64,000 nucleotides of DNA from Trichomonas vaginalis G3 (GCF_026262505.1 NC_067204.1:13596522-13660521), one strand, 5' to 3'. Positions 19,084-27,085 are shown, counted from the stretch's first letter. Made by a program: numbers and translations. The notes: generated from the letters alone by a model not told the origin.

Positions 19084-19395
19084 AATAAAAAAAAATAAAA
19101 ATAATTTTAAAAATAATTAATTATTTTTGGACCGCATCATATTTCCTGGACTGTTGTCAAGATGTCATGTTGTCATCATTTTTTAAGAGAAGTTAATTAA
19201 CCCGGTGACACATGGTGACGTGGTGACACCCTCAGTTCTTCAAAAATAATTCATTATTGAATAACCTAAAAACCATTAACGATAAAATATATTTCTGCAG
19301 TTCATCCACTACTTCATTACCTAATTAATTACAGACATAAAATATATTTAGTTCATTCGGTAAGCCTTGACCCAAAGGTCTGGGCTCAAGCACAT
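19084..19395. repeat. Upstream region of the KilA-N gene with island repeat
   Basis: 19084-19135 is the T/A-rich promoter-like stretch. 19153-19249 is a copy of the ~95-bp island repeat, inverted relative to the pair at 16.4-16.6 kb. The remainder is AT-rich with no supported gene. Confidence 0.75.
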
Positions 19396-20403
19396 TCAAT
19401 GAATGCGGTACCATGCAAATACAGTCACAAATGGTGGCATGTAATCTTTACCCAAGCCTGTTGGATTTGTTGTGAAAGTATGGACATGATTTCCTCCTGG
19501 TTCAGTTTGTCGAAAAGTCTTTTTTGTTGAATCGTTATAAGCTGGAGATAAAACATCATAACCAGCTTCATAGTCTGAGTTGTATAATGGGTGGTCTCTT
19601 AATGAGTGTCTATGGTCGCCAGAAAAGTTTGTAGTTCCTGTATGAGTGTGCGGTGGAAGGTTTGCTTCTTTAATTTTCTTTGAACCTCCTGTTTGCTTTG
19701 AATATCTAGCACAGTATAAGAATTTATCTACAATCTGCTTCCACATACCAAAACCTAAAACTGTTGCTGGATTTGTTGAGTTCATTGACGTATAAATAGA
19801 ACCAACAGGATATAATGTTTGAAGTATTTCATTTTTCATGCTTGTAATCACATCATTTACTTCCGACTTCTTTGCATAATTTTCATCAACATAAGTTTTA
19901 TCTGCTTTAAGGTCTAAACATCCTGAAACCCATTCTGTATCAGCTTTAACTTTAAAAGTCTCCAATGTCCATTCATGATACCATTCAACCTTTTCTTTAA
20001 TTTCATTATCTTTTTCATCAACATAAACCAAATTTGCCTTCTTCATTATGTCATTTAGGAAACCTTCTATGAATTCCTCATTTAAATTAAATCTTCCAAT
20101 CTTCAAAACTTTAGGAAATGCATTTAATGCGTAATATCTCTGTTCTTCTGGTGGAATTGATGTTATATCATCCGTTATTCCTTTAATTTTTGAATTCATA
20201 AATAAAATTTCTTTTATATTTGATATCACTGCACCACCTTTGCAAACGAATTCGAAATGCTCATTTTTCAATACTATCTCCAAATCTCCATATTTCAACC
20301 TTTGCGTTTGTTCTGCCGTCTTTGAATTATATGCATATATGGCGTATGTAATGGTCTGAAGGACCTGGGCGCTTTGCGCCTTAAGTTGCTGTTGTTTAAT
20401 CAT
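19396..20403 (-). CDS. Phage-type tail-fiber/receptor-binding protein
   Basis: 335 residues. The C-terminal ~150 residues match the receptor-binding tip of phage tail fibers and collar proteins: ILQTLYPVGSIYTSMNSTNP, FGMWKQIVDKFLYCA, GGSKKIKEANLPPHTHTG, FSGDHRHSL and PGGNHVHTFTTNPTG, ending MPPFVTVFAWYRIH. The middle has fiber-like repeats (DLKADKTYVDENYAKKSEVN). In phages such proteins are homotrimers at the particle surface that bind the host cell. The N-terminus (LKAQSAQVLQTITYAIYAYN) would be the anchoring tail, and its AQVLQTI is shared with the integrase. It heads the leftward virion block. The tip domain is about 90% identical in DNA to a stretch of the inner element (47946-48325). Confidence 0.9.
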   Translation of the reverse strand: MIKQQQLKAQSAQVLQTITYAIYAYNSKTAEQTQRLKYGDLEIVLKNEHFEFVCKGGAVISNIKEILFMNSKIKGITDDITSIPPEEQRYYALNAFPKVLKIGRFNLNEEFIEGFLNDIMKKANLVYVDEKDNEIKEKVEWYHEWTLETFKVKADTEWVSGCLDLKADKTYVDENYAKKSEVNDVITSMKNEILQTLYPVGSIYTSMNSTNPATVLGFGMWKQIVDKFLYCARYSKQTGGSKKIKEANLPPHTHTGTTNFSGDHRHSLRDHPLYNSDYEAGYDVLSPAYNDSTKKTFRQTEPGGNHVHTFTTNPTGLGKDYMPPFVTVFAWYRIH

Positions 20404-20427
20404 TTATTATGATTTAAAAATAAATAT

Positions 20428-20805
20428 TTAATCCGTTATCTCATCAGCTATTTTCTCTATTTGAAATTGCCATAATATTTCATTCATAAATTCTAAATCA
20501 CAATCAAATAGGTCAGTTATTCTAAATTTAATATTTGATAAATCTTTTGAATGAAGAATAAATGAATTCCCGGATAATTGAAATGGATATGATAAAGAAA
20601 ATGTGTTTAAGTTGATGGATAAAATGTTTTGTATTGATGGATAAGAGTTAGGGTCTAATGTTTGATGTGAAAATCTCATTGGGGTATTAACTTTATCACA
20701 TTTGATTAAAATGAAATTGGAACCAGTGTCAGAATACAAAACATCCCCAACATCTTTTTCAAAATTTAATATCCCCAACAATGAACGAAGAGATGAGGAG
20801 TACAA
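20428..20805 (-). CDS. Minor capsid/penton candidate, part
   Basis: A frame of the virion block in a stretch that looks broken. The C-terminal half has NILSINLNTFSLSYPFQLSG, then LSNIKFRITDLFDCDLEF and an aromatic-ending strand. This resembles the terminal beta-strand pattern of single-jelly-roll minor capsid proteins in Polintons and their relatives, and it is loosely similar to the inner element's 33825-34295 product. The fold assignment is inference. It sits between the fiber and the 124-residue frame on the same strand. Confidence 0.45.
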   Translation of the reverse strand: MYSSSLRSLLGILNFEKDVGDVLYSDTGSNFILIKCDKVNTPMRFSHQTLDPNSYPSIQNILSINLNTFSLSYPFQLSGNSFILHSKDLSNIKFRITDLFDCDLEFMNEILWQFQIEKIADEITD

Positions 20806-21140
20806 AATTTAATTTTCAGTGGAAATTTAATAAGGTTTATTATTTCATCAAGTTCAAAAAGTTTATCAGGTTTTGATTTAAAATTTTCTTCATACCATAC
20901 GATAAATGATTCATTTAAATAACTTAAAATCATGTTAATATCCCATTTCGCTATCACATTATTTATATACATATCATACGTTTTTTCAAGGTCATCTTTA
21001 ATAAATGATATATAATCTGAAGGGTCTAAAAGAATGGGATTAAATTTACCACTCACAGAAACGAGAGTAACATTATAAATTCCGCTAACTGTTAAATTTA
21101 ATTCACAGTTATTATTCGAAATAATATTGATAATTGACAT
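20766..21140 (-). CDS. Virion-block protein, unknown
   Basis: It begins MSIINIISNNNCELNLTVSG, beta-rich at the start (IYNVTLVSVSGKFNPILLDP), then a helical segment with tryptophans. No family is recognised. The ATG at 21140 is only 20 bp from the divergent ATG at 21161, so both genes must share one tiny control region. The stretch 20428-21140 looks broken. A structural role is inferred from the neighbours. Confidence 0.5.
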   Translation of the reverse strand: MSIINIISNNNCELNLTVSGIYNVTLVSVSGKFNPILLDPSDYISFIKDDLEKTYDMYINNVIAKWDINMILSYLNESFIVWYEENFKSKPDKLFELDEIINLIKFPLKIKFCTPHLFVHCWGY

Positions 21141-21160
21141 TTTTTATTACGATTAAAAAT
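21141..21160. promoter_or_regulatory. 20-bp bidirectional promoter-like gap
   Basis: This is the entire gap between divergent start codons at 21140 (minus) and 21161 (plus): TTTTTATTACGATTAAAAAT. Read on either strand it gives TTTTTA(A/T)T followed by CG and an A/T-rich run into the ATG. It matches the TTTTTATT...TAA pattern before the element's other genes. Confidence 0.55.
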
Positions 21161-21640
21161 ATGGTAAAGCGTTATTTTCCAGTGATAAATAAAACTAGAA
21201 TAAGATTACCTCAAGAATTCATAAATTCAACGAATAAGAAATTCATTCATGTTATAAATTTTAGTGTTTTCAGAAAATATGAGTCGATGTCTTATTCATC
21301 AACAGGTTATATTTCACTTCATTCAAATTTAGTTCAATCAAACCCATATAATGACCATTTCATAAGATTTTCAGATGGTATTAAAAATGTAATTGATAGA
21401 TTAAAATATGAACAGATTGACAATATCGAATTTTTGGAATTTTGGTTTAAATATCCCGATGGAAAAAAGATTGAAGTTAAAGATAAAGCTGATACTATAA
21501 CAAAAACAATTACAATGACCGATCCGGATAGTGGGGAACAAAAAGAAATAAAACAAACGATAGAAACTGGTGAAAGGTCAATTATTATTGATTATGATTC
21601 AAAGGATTATTATTCGATAATGTTAATGCTTGAATATTAA
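21161..21640 (+). CDS. Unknown virion-block protein (159 residues)
   Basis: The start is taken at the ATG at 21161 (MVKRYFPVINKTRIRLPQEF), immediately after the shared 20-bp gap. The middle contains SYSSTGYISLHSNLVQSNPY, then FIRFSDGIKNVIDRLKYEQI. The C-terminal half is beta-rich with a charged insertion (KTITMTDPDSGEQKEIKQTI). No family is recognised with certainty. It is the one plus-strand gene inside the leftward virion block, and its end overlaps the end of the opposite-strand gene at 21585-21977 by 56 bp. It may be a minor structural protein. Confidence 0.6.
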   Translation: MVKRYFPVINKTRIRLPQEFINSTNKKFIHVINFSVFRKYESMSYSSTGYISLHSNLVQSNPYNDHFIRFSDGIKNVIDRLKYEQIDNIEFLEFWFKYPDGKKIEVKDKADTITKTITMTDPDSGEQKEIKQTIETGERSIIIDYDSKDYYSIMLMLEY

Positions 21641-21977
21641 ATAGCCTTAACAAAGAATTTTTCAAGTGATATTTTATATTCATCAACTTTTTATTATAAA
21701 TATCATTATATGTTAAATGAAGTTCAGTTGTTGTTCCGTTCTTTGATATCTTAATTGTGCTAATATCCTTTATAGGATTTATTTTTGCAACTGTTCCGCA
21801 GCATGAAACCTCATCATCTATGAAAAATTGAATCTTAACGTCTGAATCTTGAACATCACAAAGAATGGCGATAATGTGAATTAATGATTCATAAGGTAAA
21901 ATAATTAAACCGGATTGGTCAATTAAATTTATTATTGAATCATAATTATTAATTATTATATCACAGTAAATTTTCAT
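21585..21977 (-). CDS. 'SCCG' protein shared with the inner element
   Basis: 130 residues. The central segment LPYESLIHIIAILCDVQDSD, then FIDDEVSCCGTVAKINPIKD and LHLTYNDIYNK, aligns by eye with the inner element's 32717-33250 product (IAPHEVLKELLKLLTEADDI ... DISCCGVSYNVIDKIYVMKG ... KYSFPDVIKIF). The paired cysteines before glycine and the spacing of hydrophobic residues are kept while the rest has diverged. It is therefore a conserved gene of both element families. The function is unknown; its place among virion genes suggests a structural or assembly role. Confidence 0.65.
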   Translation of the reverse strand: MKIYCDIIINNYDSIINLIDQSGLIILPYESLIHIIAILCDVQDSDVKIQFFIDDEVSCCGTVAKINPIKDISTIKISKNGTTTELHLTYNDIYNKKLMNIKYHLKNSLLRLFNIQALTLSNNNPLNHNQ

Positions 21978-21994
21978 TAATTCAGAATTAATGT

Positions 21995-22306
21995 CTATTT
22001 TATATGGGTTCTCGATGTTTGATGAAAGAGGTGGGGGTATGTTGGATAAGTGGGAATTTCAACAGGTTCTTTACCGGGTTCAGATAAAATGATTGGGTCT
22101 CCATTCTCATGGTTTTCTTCATTCTCCTCATTCTTCGGTAAGTCACGAGTTAATAAATTTGGTTGAGTTGCTGACCTTGTTAATTCAGGGCTAACATTAA
22201 CTTTAACATTTTGAATAATTCGTGATTTATCATCATTTACGTTATAACCAACCGTAATCTCTGCTTTTGCGTTAGTGTTCTTTTGACTAGTGAAACGTCT
22301 TCTCAT
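21995..22306 (-). CDS. Hypothetical virion-block protein with basic N-terminus
   Basis: 103 residues, starting MRRRFTSQKNTNAKAEITVG, then a short beta-like segment and a disordered acidic/proline tail (KNEENEENHENGDPIILSEP, then PTYPTYPHLFHQ). No family is recognised. The gene lies between the ATPase-side genes and the SCCG gene on the same strand. TTTTTTTATTCGATTATAA precedes the ATG. The proline-rich PTYPTYP could be a short contact motif; this is speculative. Confidence 0.6.
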   Translation of the reverse strand: MRRRFTSQKNTNAKAEITVGYNVNDDKSRIIQNVKVNVSPELTRSATQPNLLTRDLPKNEENEENHENGDPIILSEPGKEPVEIPTYPTYPHLFHQTSRTHIK

Positions 22307-22339
22307 TTATAATCGAATAAAAAAAATATATTTAAACTT

Positions 22340-23239
22340 TTATTTTGCTGGAACTTTTGAATCTATTATTCCCTGTATTTGTTCATGAAGTTGATTTTTA
22401 GCTGTTTCATTGTAATTAATAGACCTAATATATTCATTAATTGCATTCTTATAATCATCTGATTTCTCAAATTTTCTTTTATCTGATTCCTTAACTAAAT
22501 CATAAGTTAAACCTCGTTGCTGATATAATGGTTTCTTAATTAAATCTTTGAATGCTTGAGATAAAGCACCTGATGCAATTCTTGCTACTATAATTGGTTG
22601 GAATTGCTGTTTAAGTTCATCTTTAACATTTGCGAAAACTGGATCGAATAAAGCAACTTTAAAGAATTTCTTAGCTGAAATTTCAGGTCTAATATTTGCA
22701 TATTGACCATCAAACTGGTTAGAATATCGTGGTAATCCATCCGGTCCCTCTTCAATAGCATTTAATTCTTCATTGAAATAAGAATATGGATTATGACGGT
22801 ATGAATTAATTGGACCATTTTCACCTTCTCCAATGTATTGTTTAACAGCTTTTCCATTTTCATCAAATTGCATAGGATAACGTTCATTATATGCTTTACG
22901 TTTAGGATAATCAGTTATAGTTAATTTATAACCATTTATGACTTTAATATTACCTTGACCATCAGTAACGAAAACTTCATTTATACCATCAGGTTTTCCA
23001 TTTGGACCCGTAATATCTGCTTCGTGTGCTTCCAAATTTGGACCTTGACGTTTGGCATATGCTTGAGCTTCCGGTAATGTTAAAACGTTTCTCATTTGTT
23101 TAACATCTTTTTGAAGACCAGCAACAATATGAACTAATTCTTTCATTCCATCAGGAACTTTCATAGTTCTATTATATGCACCCTTTTTGTTTGTCCCTTG
23201 TTTTAATGGAACCTGTAGAAGATTTGCTATTTCTGTCAT
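22340..23239 (-). CDS. Putative Polinton structural protein (299 residues)
   Basis: After a helical N-terminus ([20 protein letters not shown]), residues about 65-130 read [20 protein letters not shown], then [20 protein letters not shown] and [12 protein letters not shown]. This D-G-x-x-E-V-x-V-x-D-x-x-G-N-x-x-V-x-N-G-Y segment recalls a motif in structural proteins of Polinton-like and large DNA viruses. The C-terminal half is helical ([20 protein letters not shown]). It lies just after the packaging ATPase in the leftward block, where virion components are expected. The exact role is unknown. Confidence 0.6.
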   Translation of the reverse strand: MTEIANLLQVPLKQGTNKKGAYNRTMKVPDGMKELVHIVAGLQKDVKQMRNVLTLPEAQAYAKRQGPNLEAHEADITGPNGKPDGINEVFVTDGQGNIKVINGYKLTITDYPKRKAYNERYPMQFDENGKAVKQYIGEGENGPINSYRHNPYSYFNEELNAIEEGPDGLPRYSNQFDGQYANIRPEISAKKFFKVALFDPVFANVKDELKQQFQPIIVARIASGALSQAFKDLIKKPLYQQRGLTYDLVKESDKRKFEKSDDYKNAINEYIRSINYNETAKNQLHEQIQGIIDSKVPAK

Positions 23240-23269
23240 GTTTAATTATAAATAAAAAATAAAAATTAA

Positions 23270-24106
23270 TTATAAAAAGTTAATCAAATTTAACACTCCT
23301 TTATTTAAATCAACTATTATTTTTCCATGTTCACCTAATTGCTGATATTGTGTGTAAAGTTCATTAATGCTCATTGGTAAATTCACTTGATAAAGCATAA
23401 CGTTCAACTGTTGACGACTAAACCCACTGAAAATGAAAAGTGTTGATAGATTTGATTTAATGTTTGTGCTTAATGCTTTGAAATATTGAACAGCCATAAA
23501 GAATGAACACTGAATGTGTCGACATTGAGTTAATAACTGATTAAAATATGATTTCTCATTTGTTATTAGTTTTGATTTCACTGCATCATCTAGAAAAATG
23601 AGTGAATGCAAAAATTCTCTATCAAAATTTGAAATAGAAAGTGTTTCAAATAATTCATCCCGTTGTTTATCAATAATTTTATCCTCTAATCCTTGCTTCT
23701 TGATTGTATTATATAATTCTTTATACATTAAAAAGTTTTTTAAATAATCTTCTGCTTCTTCTTGTGATAAATAAATAATTGGAATTTTGATTAAATGCTT
23801 TAAAGATTCAAATGTATCATCTGAAGGTGAACCTGAACGGTTGATATAAATTAACACATGTGAATAGGGGGAAGTGTTAGCAATAATGATAATTTGTTTT
23901 AATATCGTTAATGTTTTACCTTTATTTTGTTTACCAATTGCTGCAGTGATTGAATTTAAGTAACATTCAGAATATGGAATTTTCATTAATTTTTCCTTAG
24001 ATAGAGCATTTCTATTATCACTCAATGCTTCATTAATCATATCATCTACGTATGTATTATATACTCCTGCTAATTCTTCATAAGGGGTGGATGAATTTAA
24101 ATCCAT
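23270..24106 (-). CDS. ATP: Genome-packaging ATPase (A32/FtsK-HerA type)
   Basis: 278 residues. A Walker A-like loop sits at SITAAIGKQNKGKTLTILKQ (GKxxxGKT) near residue 55. A hydrophobic Walker B strand is at FLHSLIFLDDAVKSKL near 165, followed by QLLTQCRHIQCSFFMAVQYF, matching the sensor segment of viral packaging ATPases. Mavericks, adenoviruses' Polinton relatives and large DNA viruses use this enzyme to drive DNA into preformed capsids. The upstream sequence is TTTATTTTTGATTAAATG. It sits between the capsid candidate and the 299-residue structural protein in the leftward block. Confidence 0.85.
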   Translation of the reverse strand: MDLNSSTPYEELAGVYNTYVDDMINEALSDNRNALSKEKLMKIPYSECYLNSITAAIGKQNKGKTLTILKQIIIIANTSPYSHVLIYINRSGSPSDDTFESLKHLIKIPIIYLSQEEAEDYLKNFLMYKELYNTIKKQGLEDKIIDKQRDELFETLSISNFDREFLHSLIFLDDAVKSKLITNEKSYFNQLLTQCRHIQCSFFMAVQYFKALSTNIKSNLSTLFIFSGFSRQQLNVMLYQVNLPMSINELYTQYQQLGEHGKIIVDLNKGVLNLINFL

Positions 24107-24130
24107 TTAATCAAAAATAAATTTATAATT

Positions 24131-25201
24131 TTAAACATTTCTATTCATCAATATTTCATCATATGAACTTCTATACTGTGGTGGTGTACCTGTTGGATGA
24201 TATTTCAAACCTTCATCCGGTGTCCATGTCCAATATGTAGTCCTAGTAAACCAAACCTGAGGAGGATTTGTCACCTTTGAACAGTAAGTGTCATTTTCAC
24301 CCTGAATGATTGGATAAGCTTTCACTTGTACTGTAACTTGTGAGTTGAAAGTTTCTAATCCATCAAAGAATATACCCGCTCCATCACGTTGAACTGGAAT
24401 AGTGCATAAGAATGAAGTTTGGTCTTTCCATGTTCTAGCTAATGGCGTGCCATCATCATCATTCAGTGGTCTAGTTAATGAGTCCTCGTATTCTTCCGTG
24501 CATTCATTCACTCCATCTAAATCAGAAGCTTGAAGCATACGTGTAAAGAATATGTCACCCACTGTGGTCATCGCTTGATCGGGGAAGTTTCTGGAATCTA
24601 TAGTGACCTGAAGACCTCGAAGCATTGGATTTTCTAAAACCGTTCTTTGCATTGCATTCTTCGGAAATGTTAACACAACATCTGTAACATTATGAAGAGC
24701 GTATGAGAAATCTGAGCTAATACCTTCAGGAGTGATGCAACCTCCATTTAGTGAACGAACGTCAATATGTTGAGCTGGAATCATGAATGGATCTTCCTTA
24801 CTGAATAAACGTGGTATTGCTTTAACTGATTCTTCAATTAAACCGTATCCTGGTGTAATGCATTTATCCTCTAAAACTTCCATCTTTGTGCATGAAATAA
24901 TAACGTTATCAACTGTTGCGTCAGCAGATGTAGCGGCTAAGCTTGTAATTAATTTGGCAGGAAGTCCGATTTGTTGGAATTTGCGATCATATTTATAAAC
25001 ATGATTCATAATCTTTTCATAATTTTCATCAGTTATCTTTTCATAAACGTAATTTTGTAAATCAGCAACTCTTAACGGGTCAACCTGACAAAATACTAAA
25101 GTATCCCTGAAAACATAATATTTAAGAATGATATCACCAAATGATTTAGGATAATCATCGAACGCCTGAAATGCTAACAAATCATTTACCGGAATAATCA
25201 T
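24131..25201 (-). CDS. Capsid-region protein, major-capsid candidate part (356 residues)
   Basis: A beta-rich product with YYVFRDTLVFCQVDPLRVAD near the start and VTDVVLTFPKNAMQRTVLEN, LRGLQVTIDSRNFPD, FLCTIPVQRDGAGIFFDGLE and TVQVKAYPIIQGENDTYCSK in the body. Strand-rich composition, length and position beside the packaging ATPase suggest the double-jelly-roll major capsid protein region of Mavericks. The upstream frame (25198-25770) ends exactly at this start with an ATGA overlap. Identification is by context and composition, not a diagnostic motif. Confidence 0.55.
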   Translation of the reverse strand: MIIPVNDLLAFQAFDDYPKSFGDIILKYYVFRDTLVFCQVDPLRVADLQNYVYEKITDENYEKIMNHVYKYDRKFQQIGLPAKLITSLAATSADATVDNVIISCTKMEVLEDKCITPGYGLIEESVKAIPRLFSKEDPFMIPAQHIDVRSLNGGCITPEGISSDFSYALHNVTDVVLTFPKNAMQRTVLENPMLRGLQVTIDSRNFPDQAMTTVGDIFFTRMLQASDLDGVNECTEEYEDSLTRPLNDDDGTPLARTWKDQTSFLCTIPVQRDGAGIFFDGLETFNSQVTVQVKAYPIIQGENDTYCSKVTNPPQVWFTRTTYWTWTPDEGLKYHPTGTPPQYRSSYDEILMNRNV

Positions 25202-25770
25202 ATCAAAAGTGACATCAACTTCTTCATTTGCTTCTTGAAAACTTCTGAAGGGTCAATATATTTACCACATACTGAGTTATCATATTTTTGAACATTATTA
25301 TATAACGAATGAACAAACTTTTTAACTTTCCTTTCTGATTTTGGTTTATATGTTGCAAATGCGAAAGATTCACGGGCGCAATCCATCTGAAGATAACCGG
25401 CATCACCTCTTTCGGTTTCTACTTCTAATTGTTTAAAGCTTTGATTTGATGATTTGTAACCAACGAATAAACGCATGCATTTAAAAGCGGCATCACATGT
25501 GAAAGCTTTATTTGAAACTAGAGTTGCTTTAACTTTGCGTTTAATATATGTGTCACCTAATTGGTTCACATCATGAGCCGGATTTGTAATTCTTAAATGA
25601 GTTTGTTTATCATCAAAATATGGAGCATCAGAGTCATAGCATGAACTTTCAAGTTCTCTATAATATCTTCTACCGTCATTCTTTGCGAATATTTCATTTA
25701 TCTTTTCGAATGAATGAAACACATTTCCATTAATCGGTTTAGTGTTTGGCACCAAATAGTTAGTCGTCAT
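25198..25770 (-). CDS. Capsid-region protein, 190 residues
   Basis: It begins MTTNYLVPNTKPINGNVFHS. It has YYRELESSCYDSDAPYFDD, THLRITNPAHDVNQLGDTYI, VKATLVSNKAFTC and MRLFVGYKSSNQSFKQLEVE, typical of an N-terminal capsid region with an edge-strand followed by jelly-roll strands. It is first in the pair of capsid-region frames, with a TTTTTTATTTATTAATAA motif before the ATG. The role as capsid protein is inferred from position, composition and neighbours. Confidence 0.55.
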   Translation of the reverse strand: MTTNYLVPNTKPINGNVFHSFEKINEIFAKNDGRRYYRELESSCYDSDAPYFDDKQTHLRITNPAHDVNQLGDTYIKRKVKATLVSNKAFTCDAAFKCMRLFVGYKSSNQSFKQLEVETERGDAGYLQMDCARESFAFATYKPKSERKVKKFVHSLYNNVQKYDNSVCGKYIDPSEVFKKQMKKLMSLLI

Positions 25771-25839
25771 TTATTAATAAATAAAAAATCAAAATTAAAA
25801 GATGAAAATGAATTTTTAATTTTAATGAAATAATCAACT

Positions 25840-26052
25840 ATGGCTGCAGGTATATTTAAGAAACTGTGGGATAAAGTAAAAAGAGGAGCGAGTAAAGTTT
25901 GGGAAACATGAAGAAGGGCAAATTGGATATTTAAGAATAAAGAAGCAATTAGTGACGTTGCTGAATCAATAACACCAAAAGCTGCCCCAATAAGAGAAGT
26001 TTTAAATAAAGGAGAAAAAGTTTATCAAAGACTACAACCGATACTAAGATAA
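25840..26052 (+). pseudogene. Broken relative of the amphipathic virion protein
   Basis: It begins MAAGIFKKLWDKVKRGASKV, clearly related to the start of the minus-strand gene 26076-26312. The rest of the stretch contains VAESITPKAAPIREVLNKGE-like sequence. It looks broken. The two genes face each other end to end, 24 bp apart, a small inverted gene duplication. Confidence 0.55.
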
Positions 26053-26075
26053 AAATAATTTTATTTATTTTTCCA

Positions 26076-26312
26076 CTATCTACCTCCTATTTTATTAAGT
26101 ATTCCTTCAGCTATTCCACCAACTGCGTTACCTGCTTGTGCTCCCATCGCTGGATTACCTGCTTTAGTACCTAATACTCCACCTATGATAGTTCCTGCCG
26201 TTTTCGCTACTGGTGCCAAAAAGTTTGCAACGGGTTTAATAATATTTTTATAAACCCAACCCGCAGCTTTCTTAATTCCATCCCATAATTTTTTAAAGAA
26301 TCCTGCCGCCAT
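26076..26312 (-). CDS. Amphipathic virion protein, adenovirus protein VI-like
   Basis: 78 residues from the ATG at 26312 (MAAGFFKKLWDGIKKAAGWV). The first ~35 residues form an amphipathic helix rich in W, F and K. A glycine/alanine-rich stretch follows (VAKTAGTIIGGVLGTKAGNP), then GGIAEGILNKIGGR. This layout is like the membrane-lytic N-terminus of adenovirus protein VI, which breaks endosomes and has counterparts in Polinton-related viruses. The role in membrane penetration is inferred. A broken paralogue faces it at 25840-26052, and a similar sequence is in the inner element near 50.7-50.9 kb. Confidence 0.6.
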   Translation of the reverse strand: MAAGFFKKLWDGIKKAAGWVYKNIIKPVANFLAPVAKTAGTIIGGVLGTKAGNPAMGAQAGNAVGGIAEGILNKIGGR

Positions 26313-26379
26313 TTCTGATTTAATATTAATTAAAAAAATATATTTCATCACTTATATTCTAATTTTTATTTAATGATAA

Positions 26380-26748
26380 ATGAAACCGATTTTAAAAATA
26401 AATGAAACAGAGGAGGAAGAAATAAATGAAAGTGAAAATGTTCAACAAAAAATAAACGTTGTTAAACCAATTACTGAAATAAAAATTTTTTCATCTGTTG
26501 AAGAATTTAATGACTATTATGCTAATAATAAAAAATTATTTGAAGAATTGACACCATGTAAATTGAATAAAATGTTTAAAGTTGATGGATTCAAAATTTC
26601 AAAAATAAAAGGAGTGGTTAGTTTGAAATCTATTCCTCAATCAAGAATCACCTCATTAATGAAAATTGATGATTTAACAAAAAGAATAGAAGAGATTGAA
26701 GAAAGAATGAATCAAATAATTGATTTCATAAATTCAAATAATCATTAG
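26380..26748 (+). CDS. Hypothetical acidic protein with C-terminal coiled coil
   Basis: 122 residues from ATG 26380 (MKPILKINETEEEEINESEN). The N-terminus is acidic. The centre has VKPITEIKIFSSVEEFNDYY and FKISKIKGVVSLKSIPQSRI, and the end is a short coiled coil (IDDLTKRIEEIEERMNQIID). It is divergent from the amphipathic gene across a 67-bp gap. No family is recognised. A small oligomeric virion or assembly protein is possible. Confidence 0.55.
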   Translation: MKPILKINETEEEEINESENVQQKINVVKPITEIKIFSSVEEFNDYYANNKKLFEELTPCKLNKMFKVDGFKISKIKGVVSLKSIPQSRITSLMKIDDLTKRIEEIEERMNQIIDFINSNNH

Positions 26749-26752
26749 CTTC

Positions 26753-26875
26753 TTAAAGTTCTATGTTGAACTCATCAAATTCTTTTACTCGTTTATGAGG
26801 TCTTTGATTATGACTCCATTGATTCCATTCAGGATTTAAACAATGTTTAATTAATCGCGGAATATCTGACATCAT
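26753..26875 (-). CDS. 40-residue hypothetical protein
   Basis: A minus-strand frame from ATG 26875 (MMSDIPRLIKHCLNPEWNQW) ending HKRVKEFDEFNIEL. It lies between the 122-residue gene and the right terminal repeat. TTTTTTTATTCTTACATAA, the element's usual motif, lies just upstream (its ATG is about 15 bp further down than usual). Too short for a family assignment. Confidence 0.4.
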   Translation of the reverse strand: MMSDIPRLIKHCLNPEWNQWSHNQRPHKRVKEFDEFNIEL

Positions 26876-26918
26876 CTATATATAGCTTCTTTTATGTAAG
26901 AATAAAAAAATAAATTAT

Positions 26919-27085
26919 TTTTATTTCATTATGGTAGTGAATCTTTTATTCATGAAAATAATTATTTCTAATTTCTTTTACTCTCTCGTATATACTAGAT
27001 TTAAAGAATTCAGAACATTTCCCATAATCTCCTAAATGTTTTCTTATCTTATTGGTTTTCCATTCATTATATGAAACTGAATAAA
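26919..27085 (-). repeat. Inner part of the outer Maverick's right terminal repeat
   Basis: Reverse complement of about 9280-9446. The last six bases, AATAAA (27080-27085), are the target duplication made by the inner element and recur at 52475-52480. Confidence 0.9.

Noticed and set aside
19396-20403. Fiber gene as bacterial phage contamination
   Set aside because: It sits within an AT-rich eukaryotic Maverick, uses the element's own upstream motif, and has a relative in the second element.
22340-23239. Maverick cysteine protease (adenain type)
   Set aside because: No H...D/N...Q...C pattern could be seen in this or the other outer-element products.
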